DNA from: Pseudohongiella sp.
Lineage (GTDB): Bacteria; Pseudomonadota; Gammaproteobacteria; Pseudomonadales; Pseudohongiellaceae
DNA length: 64,000 nt
Direction of reading: 5' to 3'
Assembly: GCA_030651695.1 (NCBI GenBank)
Contig: JAUSCD010000012.1
Location: 124,001 to 188,000 of the forward strand
A program made the position numbers and the translations under genes. Shown here one piece after another: positions 45,352 to 54,967 of this stretch; the stretch's first letter is position 1, and the number at the start of each line of letters is the position of its first letter. The notes below the pieces were generated by a model that did not search any database, was not told the origin of the DNA, and saw nothing but the letters and a program-made list of their open reading frames with translations.

Positions 45352-46839
45352 TTACTCAAACCATGGCGCTCGAGCCGTCATAATCAGTTTGCCGGCACGT
45401 TCTTCGTCCATGCCTTCAATATCCATCAAATCATCAATTGACTGTTCGGCCAGGTCTTCCATATTCAGAATACCTTTGCCAGCCAGAGCCAGCGCCAACG
45501 CGTCATCCATGCCTTCCATATTCAGCAGATCCGCTTCCAGATTGGCACTGGAAAGACCTTCTTCCGACGCAATTGCTTGTGTCAGCAGCGCATCACGCGC
45601 ACGGTCTCGCAGCTCTTTGGCGATGTCTTCATCAAAACCATCAATGCTGAGCAGTTCATCAATCGGAACGTAGGCAACTTCTTCAAGTGAAGTGAAACCC
45701 TCACTGACCAGCAACTCTGCCACATCCTCATCTACTTCAAGCTTGTTCATGAAGGTGGTGATAAAACCACTGGCTTCCTGCTGCTGCTTGTTGCGGGCAT
45801 CGTCTACGCTCATCACGTTAATTGCCCAGCCAGTCAGTTCAGCAGAAAGGCGCACGTTCTGGCCGCTGCGGCCAATGGCCTGCGCCAGATTGTCCTCTTC
45901 AACTGCAACGTCCATTGTGTGGCTGTCTTCATCCATTACAATGGAAGCAACTTCGGCCGGCGCCATGGCGTTTATGACCAGTTGCGCGGGGTTATCATCC
46001 CAGAGAATGATGTCGATTCTTTCATTAGCCAGCTCGTTGGATACCACTTGTACGCGTGAGCCGCGCATACCCACACAGGCGCCAACCGGATCAATACGGC
46101 CGTCGTTGGTGCTGACTACAATTTTTGCACGCGAACCCGGATCACGTGCAGCAGCACGTATCTCGATAATACCGTCGGCTATCTCCGGCACTTCAATCTT
46201 GAACAGCTCAATCAGCATGCCTGGTGCGGTGCGACTCAGGAACAACTGCGGACCCCGAGCTTCCTGGCGAACGTCAAGCAGCAGCGCGCGCATGCGGTCG
46301 CCGGTGCGGAACATTTCGCGCGGGATCATCTGATCGCGCGGCAGCATGGCTTCAGCGTTGCCGCCAAGATCAACAAGAATGCTTTCACGGGTAACTTTCT
46401 TTACTGTTCCTGAAACCAGGTGTCCCACTTTATCGCGGTATTCTGCCACTACCAGATCACGCTCGGCCTCACGCACCTTCTGCACAATCACCTGTTTGGC
46501 AGTCTGCGCAGCAATACGACCAAATTCCGTATTCTCGATTTTTTCTTCCCAGATGTCGCCAAGCTTCAGTTCCGGGTCTTTTGCGTGAGCCTGATCCAGA
46601 GCGAGCTGGTGAGCGGGATCATCAAAATGCTCATCATCAACAACGACCCAGGACCGGAAGGTTTCGTACTGTCCCGTTTTGCGATTTACGGCAACACGAC
46701 AATTGACTTCTTCGTCTTCAAAACGTTTTTTGGTAGCAGTTGCCAGAGCAGACTCAATGGCTTCGAAAATGACTTCGCGCGACACTCCTTTTTCATTGGA
46801 GACCGCGTCCGCAACCATCAGAATTTCTTTACTCATCAT
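45352..46839 (-). CDS. nusA: Transcription termination/antitermination factor
   Basis: A 495-residue factor that binds RNA polymerase. N-terminal domain (to about 125), S1 ([26 protein letters not shown]), two KH domains ([39 protein letters not shown]), and duplicated acidic C-terminal repeats ([66 protein letters not shown]). Two adjacent ATGs. Between rimP and infB, as usual. Confidence 0.97.
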   Translation of the reverse strand: MMSKEILMVADAVSNEKGVSREVIFEAIESALATATKKRFEDEEVNCRVAVNRKTGQYETFRSWVVVDDEHFDDPAHQLALDQAHAKDPELKLGDIWEEKIENTEFGRIAAQTAKQVIVQKVREAERDLVVAEYRDKVGHLVSGTVKKVTRESILVDLGGNAEAMLPRDQMIPREMFRTGDRMRALLLDVRQEARGPQLFLSRTAPGMLIELFKIEVPEIADGIIEIRAAARDPGSRAKIVVSTNDGRIDPVGACVGMRGSRVQVVSNELANERIDIILWDDNPAQLVINAMAPAEVASIVMDEDSHTMDVAVEEDNLAQAIGRSGQNVRLSAELTGWAINVMSVDDARNKQQQEASGFITTFMNKLEVDEDVAELLVSEGFTSLEEVAYVPIDELLSIDGFDEDIAKELRDRARDALLTQAIASEEGLSSANLEADLLNMEGMDDALALALAGKGILNMEDLAEQSIDDLMDIEGMDEERAGKLIMTARAPWFE

Positions 46840-46926
46840 AATAGTGTCACCTTACACACGGGTTCATTGCCCCACCAGAGTAGTCTGATAAGAGCAGTTC
46901 CATCAGAACACTGTTGCACAAACATA

Positions 46927-47376
46927 TCAGAACGCGATGTTCGCTTTGTCTACCTGCTGCCACGGAATCTCCTGCAGAGCGCCATCAACAGTCATAGTAA
47001 TGATTTCGTTTTCTGCCTTTTCCAATACACCTTTGAATTTGCGACGCCCTTCAATTGGAGTGCGCAGACGCAGGTTTACAAGTTCTCCGATAAACCCGGA
47101 GCATTGTTCAAACGCAAACAACGGCCGGTCCAAACCAGGAGACGACACTTCCAGTGTATATTCCCCCGGCAACGGATCTTCAACATCCAGTATACCGCTG
47201 ACCTGGCGACTGACTTTTTCACAATCGTCTATCGTAATGCCTTCAGCGCTGTCGATATAAATACGCAGCAAACTGGAATGGCCACGTACAAGATGCTCTA
47301 TGCCCCACAGCTGGAGACCTAAAGCCTCAACAGCCGGGCGCAGAAGATCAGCAATCATGTCAGTCGATGCAGCCAC
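46927..47376 (-). CDS. rimP: Ribosome maturation factor RimP
   Basis: About 149 residues; needed for 30S maturation. Hallmarks RPAVEALGLQLWGIEHLVRG, LRIYIDSAEGITIDDCEKVSRQVSGILDVEDPLPGEYTLEVSSPGLDRPLF are present. The reading frame stays open to 47481, but that extension crosses an intrinsic terminator. The GTG at 47376 gives the usual family length and has AGGA ten bases upstream; an ATG at 47358 is the alternative. First protein gene of the nusA operon. Confidence 0.93.
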   Translation of the reverse strand: MAASTDMIADLLRPAVEALGLQLWGIEHLVRGHSSLLRIYIDSAEGITIDDCEKVSRQVSGILDVEDPLPGEYTLEVSSPGLDRPLFAFEQCSGFIGELVNLRLRTPIEGRRKFKGVLEKAENEIITMTVDGALQEIPWQQVDKANIAF

Positions 47377-47425
47377 TATTAACTTAGTCCTGATAAAGTC
47401 TTGAATAAATCCAAAAAGCACAAAC

Positions 47426-47447
47426 AAAAAGTGGGCCCTAGGCCCAC
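47426..47447 (-). terminator. Intrinsic terminator in the rimP leader
   Basis: GTGGGCC-TAG-GGCCCAC followed by TTTTTG on the minus strand, 50 bases before the rimP start. With the terminator after the initiator tRNA this makes two in series; the operon must be started between them, or read through them. Confidence 0.85.
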
Positions 47448-47586
47448 CGCAGAAACAAACTACTTGTTTTGACGCCGGCACCCTTGGGTGACGACGGCGG
47501 CGGTACCTGTCATCAGATCACCCGGACCTGACGAGTTTTCCCGACCAGACTGAGCGCACAATGTCTGTGCTGAACAGCCTTAACAA

Positions 47587-47606
47587 AAAGCCCCATAAGG
47601 GGCTTT
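47587..47606 (-). terminator. Intrinsic terminator after the initiator tRNA
   Basis: AAAGCCCC-TTAT-GGGGCTTT followed by TTG on the minus strand, about 36 bases past the tRNA 3' end. Separates the tRNAs from rimP. Confidence 0.85.
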
Positions 47607-47641
47607 AAGGCGGCAGCCACACCGGGCACAATCCGCAGATT

Positions 47642-47718
<77 letters not shown>

Positions 47719-47888
47719 ACAAAGCTTGAAATCTTTATTACTACACTGTTTCCAGCGCCATCAGCTTCTGGCAAAGCTTCTGTTTGAGGGCCGGTATTCT
47801 AGACCCGCTGAACTGATGCGTCAAGCCGTATATTGCTAACCGACTCACTACATCCATATATTTGCCAGATTCACTGCTCTGACATATT

Positions 47889-47974
47889 TGGTGCCGAAGG
47901 CGAGACTTGAACTCGCACGACCAATGGCCACTACCCCCTCAAGATAGCGTGTCTACCAATTCCACCACTTCGGC
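47889..47974 (-). tRNA. tRNA-Leu (GAG)
   Basis: 86 bases with encoded CCA. GCCGAAG acceptor pairs with CTTCGGC; anticodon loop TTGAGGG with GAG; a U-G pair in the anticodon stem; a long variable arm (TGGCCATTGGTCG) marks a class II tRNA; T-loop GTTCAAGTC. Located between secG and the initiator tRNA, as leuU in E. coli. Confidence 0.95.
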
Positions 47975-48006
47975 TAAACTTTTTATCTGATTACTTACTC
48001 AGCTGA

Positions 48007-48390
48007 TCAGTCAACCACAGGAGCTTCAGTTACAGGCGCCTGAGGAATATCTGATACTGATTCCGGCACAGAAATCTGCGGAACATCAGACTGCTGAAGC
48101 TCGCGCAAAATTTCCGGACTTACCAGTGGCGAACCACCATCAAATCCGCTACCGACACTGTACTGCTTGGCATAAATCGCCAGTGTCAGACTGGTCACAA
48201 AAAACACCACCGCCAGGACCGTGGTTGACCTCGTCAGGAAATTGCCACTTCCCGAACTACCAAATACCGTCTGCGAAGCACCGCTGCCAAAGGCTGCGCC
48301 GGCATCGGCGCCTTTGCCCTGCTGTAGCAGAACCAACGCGATTATCGCGACGGCGGCAATGACGTGAACGATCACAATCAGCGTTTCCAT
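48007..48390 (-). CDS. secG: Protein translocase subunit SecG
   Basis: A 127-residue inner-membrane subunit of the Sec translocon. Two membrane helices (ETLIVIVHVIAAVAIIALVLLQQGKGADAG and NFLTRSTTVLAVVFFVTSLTLAIYA) flank the GASQTVFGSSGSGNF loop. The Pro/Val-rich C-terminal tail after residue 85 is of variable type. It starts three bases after tpiA and precedes tRNA-Leu. Confidence 0.96.
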   Translation of the reverse strand: METLIVIVHVIAAVAIIALVLLQQGKGADAGAAFGSGASQTVFGSSGSGNFLTRSTTVLAVVFFVTSLTLAIYAKQYSVGSGFDGGSPLVSPEILRELQQSDVPQISVPESVSDIPQAPVTEAPVVD

Positions 48391-48393
48391 AAT

Positions 48394-49149
48394 TTAACTC
48401 ACACTCTGGCAAATGCGTATGAAGGATTCAGCGTTTAAAGACGCTCCACCGATCAATCCGCCATCAATATCGGGCTGCGAAAACAAGTCCGGAGCATTAT
48501 CCGGAGTCACGCTACCACCATAAACAATCTGTACACTTTGCGCGACCTCGGGGTCGTGCTCCGCAATCATGCGGCGGATACTTGCATGCATATCCTGAGC
48601 CTGTGACGTACTGGCTGAGCACCCGGTACCAATCGCCCAGACCGGCTCATAAGCAATTACAGCGCTCCGCAATGCCTCAACACCAGACCCTTCAAGCACT
48701 GCAGACAACTGCTGCTCTACAACCTGCGCAGCGTTACCGCTGTTGCGCTCGTCCAGTGTCTCGCCCACACACAATACCGGGATCAGTCCGCTTGCCTGAG
48801 CCGCCACAAATTTGCGGGCAACCAGCGCGTCATTCTCAGCCATCAGTTTGCGACGCTCAGAGTGACCAACAATCACATACCGCACCTTGAAATCAGCCAG
48901 CATACGCCCCGAAATTTCTCCGGTAAAAGCGCCTTCGTGCTCACTGCATATGTTCTGCGCGCCCAGTATAAGCTCCGCGCCGCGTGACAACTCCGCTACC
49001 TGAGCCAAATAGGGAAATGGCGGACACAAAACAAGGTCAACACCATTTACACCATTTGACAAAGAGGGCAGCAACTGCCCGACCAACTCGCGTATAAAGT
49101 CACGTGAACCGTGCATTTTCCAGTTTGCGGCAATCAGCGCCCGACGCAT
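48394..49149 (-). CDS. tpiA: Triosephosphate isomerase
   Basis: 251 residues; interconverts dihydroxyacetone phosphate and glyceraldehyde 3-phosphate. Catalytic set present: AANWKMHGS (Lys), GHSERR (His), AYEPVWAIGTG (Glu), and the phosphate loop GGSVTPDN. The ATG at 49149 has AAGGAA six bases upstream; the frame open to 49200 would add 17 unconserved residues. Transcribed with secG from the promoter at 49200-49228. Confidence 0.97.
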   Translation of the reverse strand: MRRALIAANWKMHGSRDFIRELVGQLLPSLSNGVNGVDLVLCPPFPYLAQVAELSRGAELILGAQNICSEHEGAFTGEISGRMLADFKVRYVIVGHSERRKLMAENDALVARKFVAAQASGLIPVLCVGETLDERNSGNAAQVVEQQLSAVLEGSGVEALRSAVIAYEPVWAIGTGCSASTSQAQDMHASIRRMIAEHDPEVAQSVQIVYGGSVTPDNAPDLFSQPDIDGGLIGGASLNAESFIRICQSVS

Positions 49150-49199
49150 ATCAAGTTCCTTTATGCTGCTGTCGCCCGCCAGCTTTCCACGGGGGCGCA

Positions 49200-49228
49200 A
49201 CTATAACCAGTTTGACCATGGCTTGCAA
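49200..49228 (-). promoter_or_regulatory. Sigma70-type promoter for tpiA-secG
   Basis: On the minus strand: -35 TTGCAA (49228-49223), 17-bp spacer, -10 TATAGT (49205-49200) with an upstream TGG. It lies about 50 bases before the tpiA start and after the glmM stop. Confidence 0.65.
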
Positions 49229-49276
49229 GACGGCAACCGGGGCCAGACCAAGCAATATCCTGCCGCACACGGGTAC

Positions 49277-50644
49277 TTATTCCGGCTTTACCGCGGCAGC
49301 CACCACATCAGCCAGCTCTTTGGTGTATTTATTCACCACAGACTCTTCTTCACCTTCGATCATGACCCTAATCAGAGGCTCTGTACCCGAGGGACGCAAC
49401 AGAACCCGCCCCCGCCCGGCCATCCTCTGCTCAATCTCGGCTACCGCTGCCAACACCCCGGAGTGACTCATGATCTGTGACTTATTCTGTACCCGCACGT
49501 TGATCATACACTGCGGCATTTTTTTCATTTTGTTGCGTAATTCAAAAAGCGTCGAGTCCGTCTGAACCATTGCCGCCAGCACCTGAAGCGCCGACACGAT
49601 GCCATCGCCGGTAGTAGCAGCATCCAGACAGATAATATGACCCGACGATTCACCGCCCAGCAACCAGGATTTCTTTTTCAGCATCTCCATGACATAACGG
49701 TCACCTACGTCGGTTCTGACAAACGGCACATCAAGTGCTTCCAGGCCCAACTCGAGACCAAGATTGCTCATCAACGTTCCGACAACCCCCCCGAAACCGA
49801 CGTGGCGGCGCCTGCGGTCTCGCGCAATGATATAAAGGAGCTCGTCACCATCTACAACACAACCGGTGTGATCAACCATGATGACGCGATCACCGTCACC
49901 GTCAAAAGCGATGCCAAGGTCGGCTTTCTCCGCCAGAACTTCCTGTGCCAGCCGCTTGGGTGATGTGGAGCCGCACTCTTTATTGATATTAAGACCATCC
50001 GGAGATACCGCGATGGCCTTTACAGTTGCACCGAGCTCAGTAAACACATTGCTGGCGATGTGATAGGTAGAACCATTGGCGCAGTCAATGACCAGTTTGA
50101 CGCCACGCAAGGCCGCGTTGTCTGGCACCGTGCGTTTACAAAACTCGATATAACGACCGGCAGCGTCGGTGATTCTGGATGCTTTTCCTATATCAGCCGA
50201 AGCGACTGTTGTGATGTCTTTGCCAAGGTAGGACTCGATTGCCAGCTCAGTTTCGTCAGGCAACTTGGTGCCGTCGCCGGCGAAGAACTTGATGCCATTA
50301 TCCTGAAAAGCATTGTGGGAAGCACTGATGACAATGCCTGCCTGAGCTCCGAAGGTACGCGTCAAATAGGCGACAGCAGGCGTCGGCATCGGTCCGAGCA
50401 TATTGATGTCTACACCTGCGGAAGCCAGTCCGGCCTCAAGCGCTGCCTCGAACATGTAACCGGAAATTCTTGTGTCTTTGCCAATGAGGATTTTGCTGCG
50501 CTGCCCCCCTGACTTCGCAAACACTTTGCCGGCAGCCCATCCGAGTTTCAGCATAAAATCCGGAGTGATCGGATATTCGCCGACAAGACCGCGAATCCCA
50601 TCTGTGCCAAAATATTGCTTCTCTGCCTTAGTCTTTGCTTCCAT
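49277..50644 (-). CDS. glmM: Phosphoglucosamine mutase
   Basis: 455 residues. Makes glucosamine 1-phosphate from glucosamine 6-phosphate on the way to UDP-GlcNAc for peptidoglycan and lipopolysaccharide. The phospho-serine loop is [19 protein letters not shown]; metal loop DGDGDR; sugar loop GGESSGH; phosphate-binding [15 protein letters not shown]. It follows folP, as in E. coli and Pseudomonas. Confidence 0.97.
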   Translation of the reverse strand: MEAKTKAEKQYFGTDGIRGLVGEYPITPDFMLKLGWAAGKVFAKSGGQRSKILIGKDTRISGYMFEAALEAGLASAGVDINMLGPMPTPAVAYLTRTFGAQAGIVISASHNAFQDNGIKFFAGDGTKLPDETELAIESYLGKDITTVASADIGKASRITDAAGRYIEFCKRTVPDNAALRGVKLVIDCANGSTYHIASNVFTELGATVKAIAVSPDGLNINKECGSTSPKRLAQEVLAEKADLGIAFDGDGDRVIMVDHTGCVVDGDELLYIIARDRRRRHVGFGGVVGTLMSNLGLELGLEALDVPFVRTDVGDRYVMEMLKKKSWLLGGESSGHIICLDAATTGDGIVSALQVLAAMVQTDSTLFELRNKMKKMPQCMINVRVQNKSQIMSHSGVLAAVAEIEQRMAGRGRVLLRPSGTEPLIRVMIEGEEESVVNKYTKELADVVAAAVKPE

Positions 50645-50714
50645 TGCTACCTCAATTATCAGGTTATCTGATCCGGCCGGATTACAGGGGATTCGACAGC
50701 CGGAAGTCCTTAGT

Positions 50715-51617
50715 TCACTGTTTACGATGACTGAACATCGCTGAAATCACTTTCATCGCATCAATCGTCTCTGCAACATCATGCACACGAATGATTCTGG
50801 CACCAGCCGTTACTGCTAACACGGCGCCGGCAAGACTGCCTGCCATGCGCTGCTCAACAGGCTTGCCGAGCACAGCACCAATCATCGATTTACGCGACAA
50901 ACCTGCAAGCAGAGGTGAGCCAAGCGCCTGCATTTCACCCAGCCTCGCCAACAGATGGTAATTATGTTCCAGGCTTTTGCCAAATCCAAAACCCGGATCC
51001 AGGCAAACTCTTGATTGTGCAATCCCCGCAGCGGCACACGCGTCTATACGCCGGCGCAGGAAATCACAAACCTCAGTGAACACGTCGGCATATTGCGGTT
51101 TTTCCTGCATGGTCTGCGGGTCACCCTGCATGTGCATAAGGCACACAGCCATCCGGGTTGCAGCAGCAGCGCGCAAAGCACCCGGGCGCTGCAATGCCCT
51201 GACATCATTCACCATGCCAGCCCCGACCGAGGCAGCGTGCGTGATTACAGCAGGCGAACTGCTATCAACCGAAATCAGCACATCAAAACGCTGATGTATC
51301 GCCTCGACAACCGGCACCACACGATCCAGCTCCTCCTGCTCTGATACCAACGGAGCACCCGGACGTGTTGACTCGCCGCCGATATCGATAATGCTGACGC
51401 CGGCATTGACCATATACTCAGCGGCTGCAAGCGCGCTGTCGAGGGAGATTTGAAAATGGGAACGGCCGGGCAGGGAAAGCACGCCGCCATCAGAAAACGA
51501 GTCGGGCGTGACGTTAAGTATACCCATTACTCGCGGAACACTCAGATCCAGCCAGCGCCCGGCAAAATCAAGACCGGGCGCGGCCAAAACCTCTTCTGTC
51601 AGAACGTCCCTGCGCAC
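50715..51617 (-). CDS. folP: Dihydropteroate synthase
   Basis: About 300 residues; joins p-aminobenzoate to dihydropterin pyrophosphate in folate synthesis. [60 protein letters not shown] and GLSRKSMIG motifs are complete. No ATG precedes the core. The GTG at 51617 has GGAG seven bases upstream and is preferred. The frame is open to a TTG at 51671, which would overlap the end of ftsH. Confidence 0.94.
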   Translation of the reverse strand: MRRDVLTEEVLAAPGLDFAGRWLDLSVPRVMGILNVTPDSFSDGGVLSLPGRSHFQISLDSALAAAEYMVNAGVSIIDIGGESTRPGAPLVSEQEELDRVVPVVEAIHQRFDVLISVDSSSPAVITHAASVGAGMVNDVRALQRPGALRAAAATRMAVCLMHMQGDPQTMQEKPQYADVFTEVCDFLRRRIDACAAAGIAQSRVCLDPGFGFGKSLEHNYHLLARLGEMQALGSPLLAGLSRKSMIGAVLGKPVEQRMAGSLAGAVLAVTAGARIIRVHDVAETIDAMKVISAMFSHRKQ

Positions 51618-51645
51618 ACAATCGCTCCGCAGCCTGAGCTGGCCG

Positions 51646-53580
51646 TTAGTGTTCGCCTGCAGGGCCGCCAATAGGCTGGTCTGGCATCACACCGGAAGCC
51701 GTTGGCTCGGGACGGGGAGTGCCTGAGCCATTACCCGTATCATCAGACCAATCAGCCGGAGGTCGCGGCTTGCGCCCTGCCATAATGTCATTGATCTGCT
51801 CGGCGTCGATTGTTTCATATTCCATCAGCGCGTCTTTCATCAACTCAAGCTTGTCACGATTCTCTTCCAGCATGCGCCGGGCTCTGCTGTAGCAGAAGTC
51901 GATGATGCTTTTGACTTCCTCATCAATCAACTTGGCTGTTTCGCCGGAATGATGCTTGGCCGAGCCGCCAGCAGAGCGACCAAGGAACACTTCACCTTCG
52001 TCTTCGGCATACATCAACGGACCCAGCTTTTCAGACAAACCCCACTTGGTGACCATATTGCGTGCCATTTCGGTAGCGCGCTGAATATCGTTGGATGCCC
52101 CGGTTGTGACACCGTCCACACCCAGAGTCATCTCTTCAGCAATCCGGCCACCATACAGACTGCTGATCTGACTCATGATAGCCAGTTTGCTGATGCTGTA
52201 ACGGTCCTCTTCCGGAAGGAACATGGTCACACCCAGGGCACGTCCGCGGGGAATGATACTGACCTTGTACACCGGATCATGCTCTGGCACCAGGCGCCCG
52301 ACAATGGCATGGCCTGCCTCGTGATAGGCGGTATTGGTTTTTTCTTTTTCCGACATGACCATGGATTTACGTTCAGTACCCATCATGATCTTGTCTTTAG
52401 CTTTTTCGAACTCTTCCATGGTAACCAGACGCCGACCGCCCCGCGCGGCAAACAGCGCGGCCTCGTTTACCAGATTGGCCAGATCGGCACCTGAGAACCC
52501 GGGAGTGCCACGGGCAATTACGCCGGCATCCACGTTGTCAGCGATAGGCACTTTACGCATATGAACTTTAAGTATCTGTTCGCGACCACGGATATCGGGC
52601 AGGCCTACAACAACCTGACGGTCAAAACGACCCGGACGCAGCAGTGCAGGGTCCAGAACATCGGGACGGTTGGTCGCGGCAATTACAATAATGCCGTCAT
52701 TGACTTCAAAACCATCCATCTCCACCAGCAACTGGTTCAGCGTCTGCTCACGCTCATCATGACCACCACCAAGCCCCGCGCCACGATGACGGCCGACGGC
52801 ATCAATCTCGTCTATAAAGATAATACATGGGGCCTGTTTCTTGGCCTGATCAAACATGTCACGCACACGTGAAGCGCCGACGCCCACAAACATTTCCACA
52901 AAGTCAGAACCGGAAATTGAGAAAAACGGTACTTTCGCCTCACCGGCAATGGCTTTGGCAAGCAGCGTTTTACCTGTGCCGGGCTGGCCGACCATCAGAA
53001 TACCCCGGGGGATGCGGCCGCCCAGACGCTGGAATTTGTCCGGCTCGCGCAGGAAATCGACCAGTTCTTTGACATCTTCTTTTGCTTCGTCTACGCCGGC
53101 CACGTCCGCGAACGTCACCTTGATCTGGTCTTCACCCAGCAACTTGGCCTTGCTCTTGCCAAATGACATGGGACCGCCTTTACCACCGGCACCTCCGCCC
53201 TGCATCTGCCGCATGAAAAAGAAAAACAGCGCAATGATGATCAGAATCGGGAAGCTCGCAACCAGCAACTGCGTCCACAGGCTCTGGCGCTCAGGCTCGG
53301 ATGCACGGATTTCCACGCCGCTGTTGAACAGGTCGTCAATCAGGCGATCATCACCAATCATTGGAATAGTGGTAGTGAAGCGTGTGTTGTCTCCGCGCAC
53401 TCCGGACACCGTAACGCCGGCGATATTGACTGATCGCACCTGCCCGGACCGAACTTCACGGATAAAATCGGAATAGTTGACCTGTGAGGTTGCAGGCTCC
53501 TGATTGATGTTGTTAAACACCGTCAGCAATACCGCTGCAATTACCATCCAGAGCAATAAATTCTTGGCCATATCGTTCAA
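51646..53580 (-). CDS. ftsH: ATP-dependent membrane zinc protease FtsH
   Basis: About 644 residues; degrades membrane proteins and unstable cytoplasmic regulators. Two N-terminal membrane helices flank a periplasmic domain. AAA motor with Walker [18 protein letters not shown] Walker B, and the SRH arginines ([16 protein letters not shown]). Zinc site HEAGH. The start is unclear: TTG 53580 (giving [11 protein letters not shown], with GGGGGA nearby), ATG 53571, or an upstream ATG at 53619 with AGGGA. Followed by folP; the usual upstream rlmE is absent. Confidence 0.95.
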   Translation of the reverse strand: MNDMAKNLLLWMVIAAVLLTVFNNINQEPATSQVNYSDFIREVRSGQVRSVNIAGVTVSGVRGDNTRFTTTIPMIGDDRLIDDLFNSGVEIRASEPERQSLWTQLLVASFPILIIIALFFFFMRQMQGGGAGGKGGPMSFGKSKAKLLGEDQIKVTFADVAGVDEAKEDVKELVDFLREPDKFQRLGGRIPRGILMVGQPGTGKTLLAKAIAGEAKVPFFSISGSDFVEMFVGVGASRVRDMFDQAKKQAPCIIFIDEIDAVGRHRGAGLGGGHDEREQTLNQLLVEMDGFEVNDGIIVIAATNRPDVLDPALLRPGRFDRQVVVGLPDIRGREQILKVHMRKVPIADNVDAGVIARGTPGFSGADLANLVNEAALFAARGGRRLVTMEEFEKAKDKIMMGTERKSMVMSEKEKTNTAYHEAGHAIVGRLVPEHDPVYKVSIIPRGRALGVTMFLPEEDRYSISKLAIMSQISSLYGGRIAEEMTLGVDGVTTGASNDIQRATEMARNMVTKWGLSEKLGPLMYAEDEGEVFLGRSAGGSAKHHSGETAKLIDEEVKSIIDFCYSRARRMLEENRDKLELMKDALMEYETIDAEQINDIMAGRKPRPPADWSDDTGNGSGTPRPEPTASGVMPDQPIGGPAGEH

Positions 53581-53940
53581 GGGAAAATCCCCCTTCTGTG
53601 TGTTGACCCCTAAGGGCATTGATCCCTGAGGATCAGATTGAACCAGTCATGGAGACCGGAGAAAAGCGTTTCGCCATTCCCTCGAAACCCCTGATTATTG
53701 TGTAAAAACTTTTTGGCACTGATTTCAGCGCAATTATTGGGCACACCGGGCAGATTATTTTTGTGGCGCACTTATGCAGGTGGGGGCGTGATCTGATATT
53801 ACAAGATAGAACTTGTGATTGTCCAAGATAAAGCTCCTGTGACAGTTATCAGTTTGTAACAGTCCGGCGCTCAGTATCTGATTTGGTAGCCTGAGCCAGG
53901 CTGAGGTACAATGCCGCCTCAACGACCAACCGGATATTTT
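53581..53940. other. Divergent ftsH/yhbY intergenic region, no gene seen
   Basis: About 320-360 bases with no convincing gene. In E. coli and Pseudomonas rlmE (ftsJ) lies upstream of ftsH and next to yhbY; here it is missing. The stretch must hold promoters for both directions. An AAGGG-N7-CCCTT hairpin sits over the likely ftsH ribosome site (53579-53595). Confidence 0.6.
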
Positions 53941-54264
53941 ATGAACACCCTCGCCCTTGATACCAAACGCCTGCGCGCTATTGCACACAAACTCAAGCCC
54001 GTTGTGACAGTAGCACAGAAAGGCCTGTCAGAGACCGTACACAAGGAAATTGACCAGGCCCTTTCCCGACACGAGCTGATCAAGGTTAAAATTGTGGTAG
54101 GTGACCGGGATCTTCGCAAAGAAGTGGCGGCCGAAATCTGTCAACAGAGCCGATCCGAGCTCGTGCAGAGCATCGGCAATATTGTGGTGCTATACAGGGC
54201 GGCACGTCAGCCTGATCCCAAACTTTCCAACATTCTGCGCAACAAGAATATGCCTGGCCTTTAA
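53941..54264 (+). CDS. yhbY: YhbY RNA-binding protein
   Basis: 107 residues, a CRM-type domain: RLRAIAHKLKPVVTVAQKGLSETVHKEIDQALSRHELIKVKI with the GxxG-like loop and a final strand (GNIVVLYRAARQ). It associates with pre-50S ribosomes. The ATG at 53941 has GGAT upstream; an in-frame ATG at 53911 would add unconserved residues. Divergent from ftsH and convergent with greA. Confidence 0.92.
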   Translation: MNTLALDTKRLRAIAHKLKPVVTVAQKGLSETVHKEIDQALSRHELIKVKIVVGDRDLRKEVAAEICQQSRSELVQSIGNIVVLYRAARQPDPKLSNILRNKNMPGL

Positions 54265-54289
54265 TAAGCCAGGCATAACAAACACTTAC

Positions 54290-54766
54290 TTACAGATGCT
54301 CGACCTTTACGACTTCGTAATCAATGTCACCTGATGGCGCTTTGACCACCACCTCGTCGCCCACTTCCTTGCCCATCACAGCACGGGCAATGGGCGAGCC
54401 GACAGAAATTTTCCCGGCTTTCACGTCGGCTTCGTCCTCGCCCACGATCTGGTAACGCACTGTTTCTTCAGTATCCAGGTTCTGCATCGTTACTGTGGCG
54501 CCAAAAATAACTTTACCGGTAACAGGAATAGCAGAGATATCGATAATTTCCGAGTCAGCAAGCTTGCCTTCAATTTCCTTGATGCGGCCTTCGCAGAAGC
54601 TCTGCTGCTCGCGGGCAGCATGGTACTCCGCGTTTTCGCGTAAATCGCCGTGCTCACGCGCCTCCGCTATAGCCTGGATAATTGTCGGTCTCTTAACCGT
54701 CTTCAACTCATTGAGCTCGGCGCGCAAACGTTCCGCACCACCCATGGTCATCGGCACTTTTCTCAT
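54290..54766 (-). CDS. greA: Transcription elongation factor GreA
   Basis: 158 residues, same as E. coli. N-terminal coiled coil with the acidic tip ([28 protein letters not shown]) that stimulates transcript cleavage in backtracked RNA polymerase, and a C-terminal FKBP-like domain. GAGAGA precedes the ATG at 54766. The open frame to 54859 crosses a terminator and is unlikely to be coding. It follows carB. Confidence 0.97.
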   Translation of the reverse strand: MRKVPMTMGGAERLRAELNELKTVKRPTIIQAIAEAREHGDLRENAEYHAAREQQSFCEGRIKEIEGKLADSEIIDISAIPVTGKVIFGATVTMQNLDTEETVRYQIVGEDEADVKAGKISVGSPIARAVMGKEVGDEVVVKAPSGDIDYEVVKVEHL

Positions 54767-54806
54767 GTCTCTCTCACAGATCCTCTGGATCTTCCAATTC
54801 CCTGAA

Positions 54807-54848
54807 TAAAAAAAATACTGGCAGGATCCCACGAGGAGAGCCCGCCAG
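54807..54848 (-). terminator. Intrinsic terminator in the greA leader
   Basis: On the minus strand CTGGCGGG pairs with CCTGCCAG (one mismatch) around a 15-base loop, followed after TA by eight T. It lies about 120 bases past the carB stop and about 40 bases before greA. It may end carAB or act as a greA leader terminator, as in E. coli. Confidence 0.75.
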
Positions 54849-54902
54849 CACTGTGTCATTTCCGCTTATATGATGCGTAACTTGGCCGGACTTGTCTATA
54901 GC

Positions 54903-54917
54903 CCGGACCCGGTCCGG
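54903..54917. repeat. 15-bp palindrome after carB
   Basis: CCGGACC-C-GGTCCGG is perfect. It lies 50 bases beyond the carB stop, with no T run. It could be an mRNA 3' end hairpin or a protein site. Confidence 0.5.
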
Positions 54918-54967
54918 AATTCATCTGACAATTCCGCACCCGCTTGCAGGTATTCCACTGAAACCTG

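Noticed and set aside
47377-47481. Longer rimP start at 47481
   Set aside because: The extension runs through a perfect terminator and gives a length not seen in the family.
54767-54859. N-terminal extension of greA
   Set aside because: It crosses the terminator; the ATG at 54766 gives exactly the E. coli length.
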